The notes below the pieces were generated by a model that had not been told where the DNA came from, did not search any database, and was given only the letters and a program-made list of their open reading frames with translations. From Homalodisca vitripennis (Eukaryota > Arthropoda > Insecta > Hemiptera > Cicadellidae), in contig NC_060207.1 in the NCBI RefSeq assembly GCF_021130785.1, positions 4,539,001-4,603,000 of the forward strand: a DNA stretch of 64,000 nt. The letters run 5' to 3'. The stretch's first letter is position 1. Each line of letters opens with the position of its first letter. The position numbers were made by a program, and so were the translations under genes. This document shows positions 22,264-33,949 of the stretch, piece by piece.

Positions 22264-24729
22264 CAGTAGAGTCCCGCCGATCCGAACCCCGCCAATCCGA
22301 AAATCCGCCTAATCCGAACACGGCTAGGAGAAAATATAAAATTGCTAAAAAGGCAGGAAAATAAATTAAAACCAGTTATTATAGTAAAACGTAAGTTTTA
22401 TTTCTCAAAGCATTTACTTACTGACATATAGAAACTGAAATTACATTTGAAACGTTAGATGATACATACATTGTACGGAATTTATACTGTTAATAAATGA
22501 AACATAGTACTGTACTGTACTGTATTTATAATGTACAAACCCCTACGCAAGGCTTAGCAAATAATTTGTACTTTAACTTGGACACAATAAGGGATAAAAA
22601 CGTAAAACAAAACACTGCAAAACCCAACACTTCCTTAAGACCTAAAGTCAGTGATCTTCTTTTGACGCAACACACTAAAACGACTGGACGATGCAATGTT
22701 TCGCCAACGCCGAATGAACATTACGTCATTGGGAGTAGCAGCGGCATGTTGCTCGACGTAGCGTAGAGCGAGGTCAAAGGCACTTGCAGCTGCGCTGTGT
22801 GGAACAATATCGGTAGTTTGGGCGTCTCCCTCATCCTCACTGCTACATGAGTCATCAGCTGGGACTCCTTGCACCTGTGCCACGATGTCTTCGTCTGTGT
22901 ACTCCTCGAAGCCTTTGTCATCTACAGCCGTCCACTCATCAACACACTCCTTCTCTACATTTTCGCATCCCTGTATTTTTTTTACAAGAGGAAGAAGTTC
23001 GCATTCATTTACCGGTGGAACAACCTCTTCAACAAACTGCAGATCAGGCCAAAGATTTTTCCAAGATTTCTGCAGAGCTCCTACGCTTGTGTTCTCCCAA
23101 GCCTCTGCCACCCAGAAAATTACATCTTTGATCGTGATTTTCTTAAGCTTTTGGAGAATTGTGAGGTCTTCATTTTCCTCAAGCAGGCTTCGGAGCAGCT
23201 TTTTCCGATAATTTTGCTTCAACGCTTGTAGAACTCCTAGGTCCATTAGTTGTATGATCGAAGTAACGTTCGGTGGTAGAAAAATGGCTTTTATATCACC
23301 AATAACCAGCTCTAAGTCATCCGGATGGGACGGAGCGTTATCTATGAGTAACAACGCTCTATCAGGCAGTCCATTTTCTTCATTGTAGGCTCTCACGTTG
23401 GGCACAAATTGTTTCTCAAACCATTCTTGAAACAAAGCACGATCCATCCAAGCTTTCTTTTGGTTTTTATAGTAAACCGGCAGAGCGTTCATATTCATGT
23501 TTTTAAAACATCGAGGTTTTTTGGATTTACCGATAACCATCAAAGGTATCTTATTGGTGGCGGAAGCGTTGCTGCATGCTAATACGGTTAGTCGTTGCTT
23601 ATCCATTTTAAATCCTGGAGCGGACTTTTCTTCTCTTGAAGCTAGGCTCTTTGTTGGCAACGCTTTGAAATTTAGCCCCGTTTCATCAGCGTTGTACACT
23701 TGCTGGGGTGAGTAGGAGGATGTAATTTCTTTGAACTCCTGAAGATACTCTGCGGCTGCGTTGCTGTCTGCAGACATCTTTTCGCCAGTTACAGTCAGTT
23801 GCCTGATACCGTGCCTTTTTTTCCACCGATCTAAAAAACCGCAACTAGCCGAAAATGACGGATCGCCTCCCATAAGGATGTTTAGTAGAAGCGCCTTTTC
23901 AAAGAGGGCCGGTAATGGGAATGCCTTTTTGTCTCTCTTGAGAAAACCACAAGTAAAGTGCTTCATCGAGTTTGTCATACGATGACACAGTAGTAGTTTG
24001 ACGTTTTTCTAGAGTGTTTTCACTTGTAACAGAGCAAAATTGTTCGATTTTTGCCCGCTTCTTTTTCCAGTCACTGATCGTCGCTTTACCGACACCAAAT
24101 TCAATTGAAAGTTGAGTAGCACTTTCACCATTGTCTAGTCTTTTGAGAACTTCGAGTTTTTCTTTTAACGTACACGAGTTGTGTTTACGTTTACTAGCCA
24201 TAATGATATCGGATATACGCACAGAGCAGAGCAAAGAACAAACAAAACTGCAAACCACAAACTACAGAATACACAGTAAGAGCACGTGCTGCGCGTATGG
24301 AAGATTGCACTAAACTGTCGTCTCGCCACTCGTCACCGGGGTGGGTGGTGGAGGGGATAGGGGTGAGGTAGTGGCAGTCCAATAGTTTTGCGCGCCACAC
24401 TGTTTCAAGGTCACCGACCAACTCGCCCCGCCCACCACAGACAGGTGGTTTCTACTAGATTCATTACGCACAAACAATGGCACTCAGTTTCGACCACGCG
24501 ATGTTACCGTACAAAGACAGGAAGCTGTATATTATTATTACGTTTAATACGTACTTACTATTGTTTATTGCATTTGATTATTGTATGCATTTAATTGTTT
24601 TAAAACCACGTAAATTGCACTTGAAAGTTGATAAATGGTACTATTTAACAAAAATCCGCCTAGTCCGAATTTCCCGTCAATCCGAACAAGGTTCGGTCCC
24701 AATTAGTTCGGATTGGCGGGACTCTACTG
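22264..24729 (-). mobile_element. Tigger/pogo-type DNA transposon, nearly intact
   Basis: Terminal inverted repeats are clear: CAGTAGAGTCCCGCCGATCC at the left and, inverted, CAGTAGAGTCCCGCCAATCC at the right. TA target duplications lie at 22262-22263 and 24730-24731. The length is 2466 bp. Further CCGAAC-type subterminal repeats occur at both ends. The element carries a pogo-family transposase on the minus strand with a single frameshift. It lies antisense in an OXA1L intron. Confidence 0.95.
22635..24201 (-). pseudogene. Tigger/jerky-like transposase with one frameshift
   Basis: It starts at 24201 with MASKRKHNSCTLKEKLEVLK. An N-terminal CENP-B/psq-type helix-turn-helix follows (GESATQLSIEFGVGKATISD), then a second DNA-binding half (LFEKALLLN, FLDRWKKRHGI). 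The DDE domain shows YNADETGL, LLLIDNAPSHP and IIQLMDLGVL as the three catalytic Asp sites, with 32 residues between the second and third. The usual QPMDQG reads QLMDLG. The tail is acidic. The two reading frames meet in the overlap 23899-23978, so a single indel there separates the DNA-binding part (to GIPITGP) from the rest. Apart from that lesion the frame is open for 447 codons, suggesting recent activity. Confidence 0.9.
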
Positions 24730-24918
24730 TATTTATTTATGGTTTTTCATACGCAAAACAAAGAAAAAAACACATGTTTGGTGATTTGTGTACTCTCAGT
24801 TGCTGTCCACCATGAATGGACACAGCAGACTCACAGGCCACTGTCCTGCTCGAACCTAAGTATAGAAAATACAAACTTAAGGTTAAGTATTGCTGCAAAC
24901 TACAATAATTTATTAACT

Positions 24919-24920
<2 letters not shown>

Positions 24921-24988
<68 letters not shown>
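24921..24988. repeat. (TA)n microsatellite
   Basis: Uninterrupted TA alternation of about 68 bases. Confidence 0.95.
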
Positions 24989-24992
<4 letters not shown>

Positions 24993-25489
24993 CTAGGTTT
25001 TTACGAGCTCTTAAACATAGCTTAACACGTTTACGACAACGAATACCCTATTCGATCTTTCACATCTGCTGTAAAGTGCATTGTGCACCCGATGGGGTAC
25101 AGGTTGCTGTACATTTCTTTATTGCATTTTCATTGTTGCTTAGTGGTTTGTTAAATTTTATCCCGCGCTTAAACAAATAATTCAGACTATTGTGTACCCC
25201 GGTGAGTGTAAACAAAATTACGGTTTTTGCCATTATTATTGAAAAATTCAAATGGCAAATAAAAATATCCAGAAATAAGCCGTTGTCGTGAATGTGTTGA
25301 TAGATTCTTTGGTAGATTTAAAAAAATCAATTGAAATTTGCTTACACACAATAAAGGTGGATAATAAGGAGGTTATAATAAAACTTTCATACACTGAAAA
25401 TCATCCTGGAATCATATTATTCTACAAAATTGTAAATGCTACTTATATCAGACCAGATATACATTGAACTTGTATGTAATGTGTTCAAG
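24989..25489. other. OXA1L intron, nothing seen
   Basis: AT-rich sequence leading to the next acceptor. Confidence 0.5.
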
Positions 25490-25654
25490 GCTCCAGTGTT
25501 TATCTCCGTGTTCATGGGTCTGCGAGGCATGTCCAGCATCCCCGTGGAGAGCTTAAAGACTGGAGGCCTTTGGTGGTTTACTGACCTCACTGTTCCTGAC
25601 CAGTTTTATATTCTGCCACTAATAACTAGTGCTACACTTTTCTTGACCATTAAG
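25490..25654 (+). CDS. OXA1L: OXA1L exon: second conserved membrane region
   Basis: 55 codons in phase 0 after GTTCAAG, ending ATTAAG|GTACAT. It reads APVFISVFMGLRGMSSIPVE, then SLKTGGLWWFTDLTVPDQFY and ILPLITSATLF. The APxFIS-x-F-x-LR-x-M and GGLWWFxDLTVPDxxYILP strings are diagnostic for OXA1L and cover TM2-TM3. Confidence 0.96.
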
Positions 25655-26606
25655 GTACATATATGTAGTATAGTACATCATATTTTTCTTTTTCTATTAA
25701 TTATAATAAACAATGAGTAAATATTCTGTGCTTTCTGGCTTTCACTCAACGAACGAGTGTATTTTACCTTGGATTTTATTATTTGGTACACCAATTCACA
25801 TTTTACATTATGTTATTATTCTGAAAAATAATGGGATCAATAAAAATAACCTACTTAAATAGGACAACTAACTTTCCTGGGTAAACTTGGCGTCTTAGTA
25901 ACGAACAAATTCCAAAATTAATGGGACGATTTATTTTATTCAAATATACACACGAAGGTCACTCTGGAAGTTTAGAGATACCAGTGCATACCAGAATATT
26001 TTCATTGTTATTTGATGATGCTAGCACCAGTCAGTACCTGAAGCTTTTGGTTCTGAAGCACCATCCCATGCAATTGTTTGGGTAAGCCGTAGTGTTCTGT
26101 CATACAAGCAAACATTGATCGGGTCTGAAATATGATCCAAGAGGATAGACTCTTCTCTTGTTTAATGATGATTGAAGCTTTCCTAGGGATTCGAAATGCA
26201 ACAGTGCATAAATCTTTCATGACTGTCAGAAAAATATTGTTTCTCAAGTAGTTCCTCATAATTTGACTGATGAGTAAAAAGCTGAGCATTTGCACTGTCA
26301 TCTCTTTTCGTCTGAAACAGAATTTATGTTGAGATTCGTAAATATTTCAGAGTGACCCTCGTGCATAAGGTAAAATAGTTGCATAATTTTAGTATACAGG
26401 TTTTCTTTATGAAACCTGCTGTCTACCACAGTATAAAAAGAAGTAACAAATATGTCCTGATTTGTAACGCATTCCTGAAAAATATTACAGAATGGCTTGA
26501 AATTCAGTATACAACGTATTCAAGCACTTACAAATGTTAGGATGTTGTTCCTCTGGTAAGAAGATAAAACTTATGAACGCCTGGGGTTATTTCTGCTTGT
26601 TTTTAA
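25655..26606. other. OXA1L intron, nothing recognised
   Basis: No coding match; the minus-strand open stretch at 26008-26301 shows no known motif. Confidence 0.45.
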
Positions 26607-27756
26607 CCCTTTTAGGACGAGCGGACTATTAATAGTCCGCACTAGTTTTGCCGAAGAAGACGATGCGGGCTTTCAATAGTCCGCACTAGTTTTACCGAAG
26701 AAGACGAGCGGACTTTTATGTGCCCGCCGGTTTACGTTTGCATAATACTCACGTAATATCGAAAATACGATGAACAAAATTAGTTTTCCTTGTAGAGGCA
26801 CATCCTGAGACAGGAAATGGAGTATTTCGGAACTTATCTTGGCCAAACAATACAACATATATGTCTATTTTTAGAACAGCTGCACGTGAGCGCCTATTGT
26901 AGTGCCAGTCGGCGGAGCGCGCCAATTCCGTCTAGTTTGTTTACATTCAGTCAGTCACAGTGCGGTCGCGTTGACTATAGTTGATTGTTTCAGATCAGTT
27001 ATAAACTTAGTGTTTATAGATTTATAGTGAAATGTGTTTTGACATTGAAACGAGCCTCCTATATTTGTTCAATTTGCAAGGAAGGGTGTCACCCGATTTG
27101 CTTTCCAAAACATACATGTGCTAACTAATTAGACCATTGTTGTATATAGTGTATATATTTTTGTGAGTGTTTTATAGTGTTTCTTAGCAATACTACATAT
27201 TTCAATACCTGTGGATAAATTTGACCTGTTAACCACATTATATGGTAAGTAAAACCACTTTAATTGTTTGACTTTTATTTTAGTCCGTTTTATATAATTT
27301 GGTACTTTGTAGTAATGTAAGTTTTTTTGTTGTAAAACAATTATTTCTCAACCAATGTTAATAAAATTTTGTATTTAAACTGAAAAACTATGTAAGAAAC
27401 ATAGTAATATTAGTTCCCACAGTAAAAAAAATTTTTTTTTATCATAGTAAACTGAAGCCAAACTAATAAAATAAAAAAATAAAATAAAAATTCTAAAATT
27501 TTATTTAATTTTTAATTTTTCTGGTTATTGTAAATAGTAATAAATGCTACCATATTGTAGACAATTTAATTATGTACATGTGGATAAAAAATGGTGTAAG
27601 GACAATTTAAAATAATGGACTTATAATATATTTATCAAACTACTACATTTTGCCCAATTTCACCGTCGTCTTCTTTGGTATGTTCGCTATGAAATATGGT
27701 CACGTCAAAAAATGCGTACCTAAAAAATAACCAAAATTTTTGTCGTCCTAAAAGGG
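26607..27756. mobile_element. Internally deleted piggyBac-like element
   Basis: TTAA at 26603-26606 and 27757-27760 flank 1150 bp with matching ends CCCTTTTAGGACGA. Near the left end ATAGTCCGCACTAGTTTT plus CCGAAGAAGACGA occurs twice. An inverted version of the second motif (GTCGTCTTCTTTGG) lies near the right end at about 27665. A short plus-strand remnant at 27059-27128 reads YICSICKEGCHPICFPKHTC then a stop, a Cys/His cluster like the C-terminal zinc finger of piggyBac transposases. The catalytic core is absent. Confidence 0.85.
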
Positions 27757-28018
27757 TTAAATTAAAAAACTCATACAGTTTTAATAAGTTACAAGTACTT
27801 ACAAACTGTCAGATAGTAAAGCAAAATAGATTCTGTGGTTAGGGATCTCCTTTCTTTATAGGGAACGAACACCCTAAAGTTTGCATATCCTAGAAGTTTA
27901 TCCCACTGTCAATTTGTAGAAGTGTTAAATATAAACATAAAATATAATGATGATACAATGTTACTCTAACCATTATTTTTAATACTCTGGTAATTATTGT
28001 AAAAATTTTGTTTTTAAG

Positions 28019-28123
28019 GTTGGAGCTGAAACTGGACAGCCAACTCAAAATATGATAATAATGAAATATGTGATGATGGGTTTACCACTGATAGTATTTC
28101 CATTCACCTTAAACTTTCATGGG
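28019..28123 (+). CDS. OXA1L: OXA1L exon: membrane segment
   Basis: 35 codons in phase 0. Acceptor TTTTTAAG, donor GGG|GTAAGT. It reads VGAETGQPTQNMIIMKYVMM, then GLPLIVFPFTLNFHG. The GAETG...MKYV...PLIxFPxTxNFxG order matches the segment between TM3 and TM4 of OXA1L. Confidence 0.95.
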
Positions 28124-28444
28124 GTAAGTACATATTTGTTTTATCTTTCCAACCCTTTTAAGACCAGTTGTGCTATTGTTTGACAGCAGAAGAATGTGCT
28201 GTAAAGACAAGGCAGGTAATCGTAAACCATAATTTCTTAATAATAGTTATATTTAATGTCGCTCTTAGTTTTTTTTTTTTAACTAAAGTTGGTATTTAGC
28301 TGCACCAACCCAATCTTATGCATCTTCTTTCATATATCTAACACCCTTTAAATCAGCCTTTTGATTCTACCATCTGTCTCTGTCTTCGTTGGAGTTGTCT
28401 CTGATGTTATTCAGCTTACAATACATCTTATAGAGTGATTATTT
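28124..28444. other. OXA1L intron before the minisatellite
   Basis: No gene or element recognised. Confidence 0.5.
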
Positions 28445-29318
28445 GATCATTGTGTGGTAGAGTGATACTGATGTCTACATGGCACCACTAGGCTGTTGAT
28501 CATTATGTGGTAGAGTGATACTGTTGTGTCTACATGGCACCACTAGGCTGTTGATCATTATGTGGTAGAGTGATACTGATGTGTCTACATGGCACCACTA
28601 GGCTGTTGATCATTATGTGGTAGAGTGATACTGTTGTGTCTACATGGCACCACTAGGCTGTTGATCATTATGTGGTAGAGTGATACTGATGTGTCTACAT
28701 GGCACCACCAGGCTGTTGATCATTATGTGGTAGAGTGATACTGATGTGTCTACATGGCACCACTAGGCTGTTGATCATTATGTGGTAGAGTGATACTGAT
28801 GTCTACATGGCACCACTAGGCTGTTGATCATTATGTGGTAGAGTGATACTGTTGTGTCTACATGGCACCACTAGGCTGTTGATCATTATGTGGTAGAGTG
28901 ATACTGATGTGTCTACATGGCACCACTAGGCTGTTGATCATTATGTGGTAGAGTGATACTGATGTGTCTACATGGCACCACTAGGCTGTTGATCATTATG
29001 TGGTAGAGTGATACTGATGTCTACATGGCACCACTAGGCTGTTGATCATTATGTGGTAGAGTGATACTGTTGTGTCTACATGGCACCACTAGGCTGTTGA
29101 TCATTATGTGGTAGAGTGATACTGATGTGTCTACATGGCACCACTAGGCTGTTGATCATTATGTGGTAGAGTGATACTGATGTGTCTACATGGCACCACT
29201 AGGCTGTTGATCATTATGTGGTAGAGTGATACTGATGTGTCTACATGGCACCACTAGGCTGTTGATCATTATGTGGTAGAGTGATACTGATGTCTACATG
29301 GCACCACTAGGCTGTTGC
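28445..29318. repeat. Minisatellite, 16 copies of a 53/55-bp unit
   Basis: The unit GATCATTATGTGGTAGAGTG plus ATACTGATGTGTCTACATGG and CACCACTAGGCTGTT recurs about 16 times with almost no point changes. Three unit types exist: 53-bp (A, GATGTCTAC), 55-bp with TTGTGTC (T) and 55-bp with GATGTGTC (G). Their order is A-T-G-T-G-G-A-T-G-G-A-T-G-G-G-A, so multi-unit blocks starting with A-T were copied together. Confidence 0.95.
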
Positions 29319-29570
29319 GGGAGACTGAAAATGATTTTATAAATCTACCATACTTTCATTGTTCGGTCATCAAAATAAATAAAATGTTAGTTATTTCATA
29401 TTTAATATTGGATGTAGATAATTACAAATTGGCATTTGCAATCATCGTTAATAAAATAAAATAGTCCTGAGTTTTATAGTAAAAAACAAGATTATATTGC
29501 TAACGTTTCTACCTGAAACATTCTAGAAATTGATTGATTTATATAATTGTATAATTATTCGATTTTTCAG

Positions 29571-29736
29571 CTAATGCTTGTCTACTGGACAACGTCAAAC
29601 TTCATATCTCTATGTCAAGTTGGATTCCTAAGGGTACCAAAAGTAAGAGAGTATTTCAAGATTGAGAAGATAGTCCGGCATCAAAAAACCACCTTACCAA
29701 TAAAAGACAAAGGATTTGTAAACAATATTAAAGATG
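29571..29736 (+). CDS. OXA1L: OXA1L exon: last membrane segment and C-terminal tail
   Basis: 166 bases. Acceptor GATTTTTCAG, phase 0. It reads LMLVYWTTSNFISLCQVGFL, then RVPKVREYFKIEKIVRHQKT, and ends NNIKD plus one base before GTATGT. YWxxSNFxSLxQVxxLRxPxVRxxFKI is the strongest single signature of OXA1L. The following basic tail is the matrix-facing ribosome-binding extension in known homologues. Confidence 0.97.
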
Positions 29737-29995
29737 GTATGTAATTAATTATTAATAATGTAGATGTTTCATGTTAAGAGATGGCTGCAAGTTAGAAGAA
29801 CGTTAAACCGTTTAAGCAATAAATTAGTGGTCCAAGAATATTTCAAGATGTTGCCTTTTAAACATGCAATTTATGTGCATTCAACTTCAGGGTTTTTTTT
29901 AATGTTATGGTTTTTACATATTTAAGGGTTTTAATAAATATCCCTTCCGGCTCAGTTAGAAGAGAGGTAGATTTCACATGTGACCACCATCTCTA

Positions 29996-31292
29996 CATGG
30001 CGTGTTCAGAAAGTAAGTACTGTTTCATTCTACTGCCACTGTAGCACTGCAATCGGTGTTCCGCGCATGCGCACTAGTTGTTCTTATTCACTGGTTATTG
30101 ACTCACTCCATTTTAGTTGTTCTATGTTGTGTTTTCAGTTTTCCCTGAATGTTTAAAATGTCTAAGACAATTAGTGATACCACCAATTGTGAGATTCATT
30201 CTGTAATAATATTTTTGGATGCAAGGAATGTGAAACCGGCTGAAATTTATCGTCAACTTCAAGATGTTTGTGGGGAAGACGTAATGAGTGAAGGAATGCT
30301 GAGAAAGAGGGTTAGAATGTTCAATGGTGGTCGAACAAATGTGCATGATGAGAATTTTGAGCGGTCGGTCTTCTGTTGTCACCAATGTTCTGGTGAGGGC
30401 AGTTGACAAAAAAAATCCAAGAGAACAGATGTTTCACTATGACAACGCTATCTGACGATTTCCAACAAATTTCACGCACTCTTTTGTAGGAAATTGTTAC
30501 GGACCGCTTAGGTTATCGCAAGCTGTGTTCCCGATGGGTTACAAAAATGCTCACTGATGTGCACAAAACCCAGGGACTCGGAAGTGCTTTGACTTATCTC
30601 ACACGGTACAGTGATGATGGTGAGGATTTTTTTAACAAAATTGTGATAGGTGATAAAACTCGGGCCTGTCATGTCACACCAGAATCCAAACAGCAGTCAA
30701 TCCAAACAACACTCAAAATCTCCGAAGAAACAAAAATTCAAGACGACAATGTCTGCACAAAAAATCATGTGGCCTGTCTTTTTGGATTGAAAAGGTGTTT
30801 TGCTGATTGATTTTCTCCCAAGAGGTAAAACCATTAATGCGGCAAGGTATTGCGAAATCTTAAGAAAACTAAGGCGGGCAATTCAAAACAAACGGAGAGG
30901 AATGCTCAGTAACGGAATTGTGTTGCTCCATGACAATGCTCGTTGGGAGCAGTTCGATCACCTGCCCTACAGCCTGGACTTGGCACCGCCTGACTACCAC
31001 TTGCTCCTGCACATGAAACACGAGCTAGGCGGCCAACGCTTTGAAACCGATGATGAAGTGAAAACTGCCGTGGAGTCATGGCTATATTCGTTGACGGAAA
31101 CCTTTTACGAAGAGAGTATAGGCAAATTGATCACCCGTTACAACAAGTGTTTGAACATCGATGGAAACTTTGTCAAAAAATAGTTTAAGGTTTGGGTTTG
31201 GGGGGTTTGGGTTTGAGTAGAAATAAAATTGTGTCGAACAAAATTGTTTTACTTGTGTTTTTTTATGGTACTTACTTTCTGAACACGCCTTG
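29996..31292 (+). mobile_element. mariner-type DNA transposon, full length, inactivated
   Basis: TA duplications at 29994-29995 and 31293-31294 flank 1297 bp. The left end reads CATGGCGTGTTCAGAAAGTA and the inverted right end reads CAAGGCGTGTTCAGAAAGTA, identical over the next bases to GTAC. Length, TA target and internal transposase all fit mariner. It lies in the last OXA1L intron. Confidence 0.95.
30158..31183 (+). pseudogene. mariner transposase with frameshifts and an internal deletion
   Basis: The start reads MSKTISDTTNCEIHSVIIFL, then AEIYRQLQDVCGEDVMSEGM, the helix-turn-helix part. The piece 30547-30810 holds IVIGDKTRACHVTPESKQQS, the first catalytic Asp block. 30800-31183 holds IVLLHDNARWEQFDHLPYSL then DLAPPDYHL. 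HDNAR normally has about 14 more residues before the P-x-Y-S-x-D-L segment, so a short in-frame deletion has removed part of the spacing between catalytic Asp two and three. Two frame breaks complete the inactivation. Confidence 0.9.
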
Positions 31293-31437
31293 TAAATGCC
31301 AAACTGGAGATGCATTATTACTTTAGATGTTTAATTTGCATAACACTGATTGCCAATGTTGACATGTTAATATAATCGTAACATTTCCAAATATTTAGAA
31401 ACTCCATAATCTTGAAACCTTAAGTGTTTTAAAAAAA

Positions 31438-31741
31438 TAAATAAAAATAAGTGTTGCTTAAAATTGCTTTGACAATTACGTCGTGAAATATTTGAGATAA
31501 GAATATTGCTCAAATGTGAATAACCACAATCTTGAAACGTTTTATTAATTAAGACTGGATAATGAACTTATCCAAGCAATTTAAAAATAAATAAAAATAA
31601 GTGTTGCTTAAAGTTGCTTGACAATTATGTCGTGAAATATTTGAGATAAGAATATTGCTCAAATGTGAATAACCACAATCTTGAAACGTTTTATTAATTA
31701 AGACTGGATAATGAACTTATCCAAGCAATTTAAAAATAAAT
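31438..31741. repeat. 150-bp tandem duplication
   Basis: AATAAGTGTTGCTTAAA through CCAAGCAATTTAAAAATAAA is present twice with a period of 150 bases and only a few differences, in the last OXA1L intron. Confidence 0.95.
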
Positions 31742-32376
31742 TCTGTATATTTACTAGATTTGGTATGATTCTTTTAAAAAGTACGATAGTTATTCTGTTT
31801 ATATTTATTCTCTCAAGGCTGTATATTAATTCAATCTTTGTACATCCGCTATTTGAAAATCTTACGTGATACCAAAAAACATGTAGGAACAAAAATTATT
31901 GTAAATGACCTGAGAATTTAATACACTTCTTTGTTTTACACTATAATAATGCATAACTGATGTGTAACCATTCCTTTTCCAAACTTCCAATGGGTGTCAT
32001 CTTAAAACTTTTAGAGATAAAAAAAAATTAAGTGAAAGAATAAAAGTTGTTTATTATTATTTAATATATTTAAATAATATATCGGTTTGGGTCTAGTTCA
32101 GTAAAATTTTTGCTCAAATGTAATGTCTAGCATCTTAACATTTTTCATTGGTGAAGACGACTAAAAAACTCATCCAAGCTTTGTGCACGTAATGTGTTTG
32201 TACTCAGTTAAGTCTAGATATTTAAAAAATGTATTCATCATTTCATGCATTGAAATCAGAGTTTGCTTCAGAAAATGGAAACTAAAAGCGTTTGTGTATA
32301 ATTGTTTTGAATACATATTACAATTTAACCCTGAATAGATATTCAGTGGAAGTATTTTATACTTGATTGTTTGCAG
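31742..32376. other. OXA1L intron, nothing seen
   Basis: AT-rich sequence up to the final acceptor. Confidence 0.5.
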
Positions 32377-32543
32377 CGTGGAACAACATGAAAATAACAA
32401 ATGAGTTGGAGCAGAGGGAGAGGGCAGACAAGATGGCGTTCATGAGAGCAGGCAGAGAACCGATCAAGAAGACTTACAAGTACGACCCAACACAAGTGCG
32501 AGCTAAGAGCTCATCTGCTGCCCAAGCAAAGAAGAGTGTGTAA
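32377..32543 (+). CDS. OXA1L: OXA1L terminal exon
   Basis: Acceptor TTGTTTGCAG. Two bases complete the Ala codon begun at 29736. It reads AWNNMKITNELEQRERADKM, then AFMRAGREPIKKTYKYDPTQ and ends AAQAKKSV before TAA at 32541-32543. The charged, probably helical tail with LEQRER and a terminal basic cluster fits the matrix C-terminus of OXA1L, which binds the mitoribosome in characterised homologues. Confidence 0.92.
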
Positions 32544-32693
32544 ATATAAGTTGAGATAGAAGAGAAGAGATTGTCTATTTTGTACATTGTAAAGCTAGAA
32601 CTGTTGTACATGTGACCCTTTTTAAACTGTATAACACTTAATTGTTATTTATTAGTATAAGTAGTTATTATATAATTATTTATATTAATTATA

Positions 32694-32699
32694 AATAAA
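32694..32699 (+). terminator. Polyadenylation signal of OXA1L
   Basis: AATAAA lies 150 bases after the stop codon in AT-rich 3' UTR. Confidence 0.6.
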
Positions 32700-33949
32700 A
32701 ATATGAGACAAAAGGCATTTGTTTTCTTGGATTTCACAAATTAGCACTCATATATTTTGGGAAGTATGTAAATGTATATTTTTAATTGAGGGTTCAAATT
32801 AAGACTCATTGATCATCATTCCACTGGCCAACAACAAAAACTTCAATTGTCCATAACAAGCCTGTAAACATGCAACACTTAAAACAAGTTGAGTGCAAGA
32901 TTGTCACATACTCATAGCTCACATTTTTGCAATATGTATAACTTGCTAAGCCGTCACAACAATAATTTAAATTGTAAAAGTGTCTGCTGTGTCAGTACAT
33001 ATAATTATGAAATTACACATTAAATAATAGGGACTAATGAATATATCTCATAAAAAAAAATTTTTTCCAGAACTCAATTTTCTATTAATACATTTTGACC
33101 ATGCAAAACTCTGTAGGAAAACATTTTAGCAGAGGATGACAAACTGAAGGGGCAAATATTTGAAGCTTTCTTTGTACTTGTTTTCAAACAAGCTCTGCAG
33201 GACATTCATGAAACAAATCTTTGAATAGCATCATCTCTGTGTAACTTGGGTCTCATTGAAAACAATATATCAATATATATACAGGGTATAACAAAAAGGT
33301 TGGGCTGGCTATGCATTTTCAGATTTTATGTGTGATTCTAAGCTAAAAATGAAGAACAACTTTTCCAATTTCCACTTCGTTTGGCAGCTAGACGCCATTT
33401 TGTATTTTCAAATTATTATCTCTAAAACTAGTAAAGCTAAAGAAACAAAAATTGACACACAGGTTTGAATAAATAAGAAGAAAATATAAAAAAAAAATTG
33501 TGTTATTTCTTTAATATTAATGAAATGACGTCTGTTAAAAAATTTTAAAGTCAAATAACGGAAAAAAAATCAATATAGTTATAAAATATGTACTAGACAC
33601 CAATTATTTGGAGAATTTTAATTCAATTCCAACAGTACTAGTTTCAATATAATCCGTCAAGGCATAAGTGAGCATGACCACTTTAAAGGTACGCTTGCAC
33701 AAGCTGTGAGCAACAAACATTTTGTCTTTTGATAGTATCAGCTGTTTTACATCGGTTACAAAATTTTTTTAAAAATTACCAACTATTTTGCAATTTTTAT
33801 AACCATTCCAACGGTATTTATTTCAACTAAATCTGTCAATGTATAAGCGAGCTCGACTACTTTAAAAATACTCTTGTAGTAGTTAGAAGCAACAAACAAC
33901 TGATAACTCTCAACTATGACATGTTTGGCGCTCCCGGCTTGTGCATATA
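32700..33949. other. Intergenic DNA with a diverged duplication
   Basis: Two related stretches, 33624-33718 and 33804-33898, share ATTCCAAC-GTA, TTTCAA, a TAAG-GAGC core and a final GCAACAAAC, 180 bases apart. ACAGGGTATAACAAAAAGGT at 33282 looks like the edge of a dispersed element, but no second end was found. Confidence 0.45.

Noticed and set aside
22847..23231. Plus-strand ORFs of 94-120 codons
   Set aside because: They are shadows of the minus-strand Tigger transposase.
28445..29318. CRISPR-like array
   Set aside because: Units are contiguous without unique spacers; it is a minisatellite in a eukaryotic intron.
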